Notes under the pieces: model-generated
Database searches by the model: none
The model's input: only the letters and a program-made list of their open reading frames with translations
Told to the model about the DNA's origin: nothing
From: Norana najaformis
Lineage: Eukaryota; Annelida; Clitellata; Crassiclitellata; Hormogastridae
Assembly: GCA_964023275.1 (NCBI GenBank)
Contig: OZ029921.1
Span: 15,417,306-15,481,305 of the forward strand
Reading direction: 5' to 3'
Length of the DNA stretch: 64,000 nucleotides
Shown: positions 60,401-64,000 of the stretch, one piece after another
How positions within the stretch are numbered: the first letter of the stretch is position 1
How the letters are laid out: the number at the start of each line of letters is the position of its first letter
Program-made: the position numbers and the translations under genes

Positions 60401-62960
60401 AATGAGCCGCTAGCCTTACTGCCTAAAAAACATAATTACGGATTAATTTATGTTGAAATCAGGTTTAAAGCCCATAAAAAGCTAATTAAATTTTAGACAT
60501 GTGCCGGCATCTCACAAATAATTTGTGTATTTGCCTCTATTTTGAAAATCAGACCGAAATTGCTCAGGCCATGGAATCTAGAATCAAAAGCAATGGAAAA
60601 TAATATAGCATTAGTAGTAACTGATCAGAAATTAAACTACCAAGATGTGGAGCCCACCCCTTTTATGTTAAAACAACAGCAGCTCCAGCTCTCTAAAATA
60701 TTACAGCCGTCATAATCATCACAAAAGACAAAATGATCTTCAACTAATTTTGCATCATCCACATAACCATCTAAAGTATCATTGTCACAACCAGAAACTC
60801 TGGATATCCTGGAGGTTCATAAACTGCCATCTTGTACATTGTGTCTGGTAACTGATGCCACCATAAAGGTTGCTTCAAGTGAAACTGTAGTAAAAGATCG
60901 TAATCTGCAGAAGAAGTCTGCTTAAAATTCATTAGCACTTGGTAGATTAGTAGATTTGCTGCCTATACCTTTTCATCTGGCCATTCTGGTTCCCTTTGGT
61001 ATCTTTTCCAGCATTTTTCTTTTTGTTTTTGCCTCCAAAACAACCAACTGAGTCACCTGCATAAAGAAAACACAACTCTGCAGTCTGGTTACAACATTTC
61101 CATTTGCTTCAGTCACTTATTTAATCCAGCCATGCAGTACCCCTGCTCTTCTCTGATCGTTAATTCTTCCAAGGGTTTTCAACTCACACCACAAGCACAA
61201 CACCATCAGTTTTACTCAATTCTTCATTTCTTCTAAACAGCCTCTGTGTTACACGTACTAGGAGTACTAATTTACAGGGTTATACTGTGTTTCAATCATG
61301 CTATCAATTCTGAAAGGTATGGAGACAAGTTAAGAAAGAAAACAGTTTCCTGCTACAAAGTATACAATAATTTCCACCCAAAACAATCTACCAATAATGA
61401 AAATAATTATTAAAATTAATGTGAAAAAACTACTAAATACTAGTCTTTTCTAAAGGCCTTATCACTGAACACCAGAAACTCATTATAACATGCTTCATTA
61501 TATGACAAATTCCAACATAAATTTAGTTCAGCTACACAAAATAAACTTGCCCTAACATGACTTCCTTATAAGGCAGTTTTTGATATGGTTTCCACAGAAA
61601 GCAGTACAAGTTTCCAGTGAAAATGTAAATGCTGATAAAAGGAACCCAAATTGTTGACAATAGAGTTGCAGTCACTTGATATAATAAACAAAATTACCCA
61701 GTTCATTATTGTGAACAATTTATAAGAATTTGAACAATTTGTAGACCTGTATTTGTAATACTATGGAATTATTTGGGCTAGAGGATACCAATCACACCTG
61801 TCTAAATTACCCTCTTTATGGAAAAAGGGCAGTTAGACTGAGGACTACTGAGGACTTGGCTATAAAGTGAATTCACCTCATTTGTTTATAGAACATTATA
61901 TTCTTAAGATACATGATATCCACTTGTATCAGCTTTCCTGTGTATCACTATAAATCCAGCACCATATGTTCTTTCTCACATTTTAATGTTGAATGAACAA
62001 ATTCATTGTTATATCAAAATTTCTCCTGTCCTTATATTTATTTACTTATGCACATGATATTCCGATAACATGAGAAATTAAGTGATTATATAATTTCTGC
62101 AACTTTGCTTTCAGAGTGCTGTGTCTACAGCAAGTCTTGTACATTGGCTGGGAAGCTCAAAAAATACGCTCGAGTTTCTCTTGACCCCAAAACTTACACA
62201 TGGCAAAATAAAAAAATTGCCCTTGATTTATACTGATATAGCATTTACCATGTTAACATTTCTGTAATCATCTATGCAAATATTTCAGTCACTGCAGTAA
62301 ATGCATTTGTTCAAATAAACAAATCGAACTGAAAACAAAAATAATTCAGTATAATCAGCATAGAAATTATATCCAAGAGAATGATTTCTGAGCAGTGTAC
62401 CAAGAGGTATGTTGTATAATGTAAACAAAAGAGGACCAAGCACGGAGGCCTACAGAACACCACATGTCAACAAAGCACTAAACAAATAACTACCATTTAC
62501 AGCAAATATATAGACTGAGTGCATGGACTAAGATAAGTAGCAAACCAATGTATGGAGAACCAGAAACCCCACACCAGTGCTGTAGATGATGCAAAACAAG
62601 AATATGGTCCACAATATCAAAAGCAGCAGACAAGTCAAGAAGAACAAGTGCTGTCATCATATTCTTAAAAAAAGAGGATTTACTGTATTAACAAACACTG
62701 TATCCTAATTATTAACACTAAAATAGTTGGTACCTTGATTCTTGGCATGTGTTGTGGAACGCTTCTTCAGATAATCTGGGTCTGAAACTTCCTGACAAGC
62801 ATAGCTGAGATTACGAAGTAGACAGACACAGTTCTCCACAGACTTGTTGTCCATGTCGTTGCACATCACTGCCGATCTTACTATACCGATCACTGACTCC
62901 ACAAAGCCTTCACATTCACGCAACTTCTTTCGAGCATGTTCGCCATCCGAACTCACATTT
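54423..62960 (-). CDS. CTNND: delta-catenin (p120/ARVCF/CTNND2 family), C-terminal 538 residues; 5' part outside the window
   Basis: Exons: 62960-62734, 61056-60969, 60108-59955, 59705-59555, 58722-58584, 57561-57465, 56704-56613, 56459-56257, 55320-54965, 54533-54423. All nine joins keep frame with GT-AG sites. Armadillo-repeat blocks typical of the family appear in order: [14 protein letters not shown]…[13 protein letters not shown], the [10 protein letters not shown] basic insert, ARGMELLWH…[29 protein letters not shown]…[27 protein letters not shown]…KVVRYASQ, and [23 protein letters not shown] disordered, Tyr- and Gly-rich tail follows. The protein ends DSWV, the PDZ ligand of vertebrate ARVCF and delta-catenin. 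Known role of the family: binding and stabilising cadherin juxtamembrane tails and controlling Rho GTPases at adherens junctions. The coiled coil and first armadillo repeats lie right of 64,000. Confidence 0.95.
55675..55745. repeat. (TA)n-rich intronic repeat
   Basis: Alternating TA with interruptions, ending in a duplicated ATATATAACTATTTGC segment. It lies in the intron between 55,320 and 56,257 of the delta-catenin gene. Confidence 0.85.
56883..57130. repeat. two ~121-bp tandem units in an intron
   Basis: Each unit contains CTTACTTAC, an AGCAGCCTTG or AGTAGCCTTG, GTCTAATCT and the closing GTTATGAATAAGCAGCAACAG. Identity is about 75%. A third partial trace (TTGTTATGAATAAGCAA) lies at about 57,302. 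Confidence 0.75.
58790..59030. repeat. degenerate intronic minisatellite, about 5 units
   Basis: Variants of AAACCAGACAATCACAGGCAA followed by a CTCAAGCC motif recur at roughly 35-75 bp spacing across the stretch. Next to the exon ending at 58,722. Confidence 0.7.
62375..62665 (-). mobile_element. LINE reverse transcriptase fragment
   Basis: Minus-strand reading: '[21 protein letters not shown]', 'GVSGSPY', then '[24 protein letters not shown]', the diverged '[20 protein letters not shown]' block. L2/CR1-like, in a delta-catenin intron, same strand as the gene. Confidence 0.7.
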
Positions 62961-63119
62961 CTTACAGAAACAAAAGCAACAGAAATAACACACAGAAAAC
63001 ACACAGAAAGAACACAATTTTAAACAAATGCCATAGGGTGAAAATCATTTAAATTAGTGACTAGGAATAATAGTGCCAGTGCCAACACGCTTGAAGACAG
63101 CTACACTGCATGGATATTT

Positions 63120-63238
63120 TGTCATAATAGGCTGAATTCTGTTAAGGAAACAGAAAGTTTTTGTGATTTTCACTGGTTCCACAACAGCTTCCTCTTCGGT
63201 ACAGTAGAAATCCCAAGATTATGATTACGATTAAGGTA
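63120..63238 (+). mobile_element. LINE 3' tail remnant
   Basis: GAAATCCCAAGATTATGATTACGATTA resembles the GTTTACGATTACGATTAC tail of the NKLVP family. It lies directly left of the second transposon. Confidence 0.35.
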
Positions 63239-63574
63239 CACTGATAACACTGGTCAACATAGAAATCGTTACTGACTGGAAAAGGCCCTAATGTGTAGCA
63301 TCTTGGTGTGCTGAACACGAATATAACCATAAAAATTTTTTATTGGCTCTCGTTTTGAAAATATTTCATATAGTTCATTTTTTATGTTTCACCATGTAAA
63401 TTTATGCAGTAGGACTGCGACAATATCCTAAATAAGTCTAGAATGATGTAATATTCCACCTCATAGCATAATCCCATCATGGACACATCATGCACAGTTG
63501 ATTACGTCATTTTCTGATGCAATGTAAAACTACAGCCAGTCGGCTGCTGACGTAAGATGACGTCAGCAGTGTAC

Positions 63575-63582
63575 TATATAAA
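63575..63582 (+). promoter_or_regulatory. TATA box of the second transposon
   Basis: TATATAAA 116 bp before the ATG. Just upstream (about 63,545-63,569) lies an inverted repeat CTGCTGACGT…ACGTCAGCAG containing the CRE-like palindrome TGACGTCA. Confidence 0.55.
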
Positions 63583-63697
63583 GCGAGTCGGAACGGTTGA
63601 GCATTTACAATATTACAGACTTTGTGCGAGACAGTTTAAGTTACTGTTTTATAAAACTATTATTACTTTATCCATTTAGATACAATACAGAACAGTA

Positions 63698-64000
63698 ATG
63701 CCTCGGAAGTGCGTAAATACTGTGGACAACTTTTGTTACATTTGTGGGGAAGTGACATTTGCCAACCAGAAGAAAAGTATCACTTATCAAGTCAAGAAGG
63801 CATATCATGCTTACTTCGAATGCAAGGTTGGTGACCAAGACAAGCCATGGGCCCCGCATATATGCTGTGCTACATGTACAACACAGCTTTCACAGTGGTT
63901 GAATGGCAAAAGACCATCAATGCCGTTTGCAGTTCCCATGGTGTGGAGAGAGCAAAGCAACCACGTAGATGACTGTTACTTCTGCTTGGTTCCTCCTCTT
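63698..64000 (+). CDS. N-terminus of a second Cys-finger transposase, partial
   Basis: The ATG starts MPRKCVNTVDNFCYICGE and the frame is open to the window edge (101 codons). The three CxxC pairs of the 18,235 protein are conserved in place: CYIC, CCATC and CYFC. So are the motifs GDQDKPWAPH, NGKRP and [11 protein letters not shown]. Identity to the first copy is roughly half. The two copies therefore belong to different subfamilies rather than being a recent duplicate. Completeness cannot be judged here. Confidence 0.85.
   Translation, partial: MPRKCVNTVDNFCYICGEVTFANQKKSITYQVKKAYHAYFECKVGDQDKPWAPHICCATCTTQLSQWLNGKRPSMPFAVPMVWREQSNHVDDCYFCLVPPL

Larger units (their letters stand above)
63248..64000 (+). 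mobile_element. second CACTG-ended transposon, left part, cut by the window edge
   Basis: It starts CACTGGTCAACA, one base different from the terminus at 17630, and is preceded by TAA. About 100 bp further in, GGCTCTCGTTTTGAAAATAT parallels the inner part of the first element's inverted repeat. It has a TATATAAA box at 63575-63582 and the ORF start at 63,698. It is inserted in a delta-catenin intron, antisense to the gene. The right end is beyond 64,000. Confidence 0.8.

Overview
The window is nuclear DNA of an animal, most likely an invertebrate. It is AT-rich, its genes have many exons with GT-AG introns of about 0.1 to 5 kb, and the protein families are metazoan: C2H2 zinc fingers with THAP domains, and a delta-catenin. 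It is crowded with degraded LINE 3' ends, SINEs, MITEs and DNA transposons. I cannot name the species. Every host gene I can support lies on the minus strand.

From 0 to 33 kb there is a cluster of three zinc-finger genes. Gene A (4.9-7.2 kb) and gene B (13.2-26.1 kb) share an unrecognised domain of about 70 residues, here called X, encoded on one exon. Gene B also starts with two THAP domains in tandem, an architecture I do not recognise. Gene C (30.1-33.2 kb) has eleven C2H2 fingers. Nearly all introns in the cluster are phase 1. A mariner element with one frameshift lies between A and B (9.2-10.5 kb). A 2.6-kb DNA transposon with an intact 567-residue ORF, CACTG termini and a TTA target duplication lies inside a gene B intron (17.6-20.3 kb).

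From 34 to 47 kb there are repeats, then two long exons (44.8-46.5 and 37.8-42.2 kb). Their splice phases fit, so they probably form one gene of about 2,038 residues. Its second half carries about 28 copies of a 16-residue repeat, which is a 48-bp coding minisatellite.

From 47 to 54 kb there is no host gene. This stretch has LINE and SINE fragments, a long purine tract, a GC-rich block that looks like a broken unassigned element, and a SINE carrying a perfect palindrome. From 54.4 to 63 kb lie the last ten exons of a delta-catenin (ARVCF/CTNND2-like) gene ending in the PDZ ligand DSWV. All nine internal splice phases agree. Its 5' half lies beyond the window. A second, divergent relative of the 17.6-kb transposon begins at 63,248 and runs off the right edge.

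The three zinc-finger genes are probably DNA-binding regulators expanded by local duplication. The delta-catenin is a cadherin-junction protein. I see no functional link between them.
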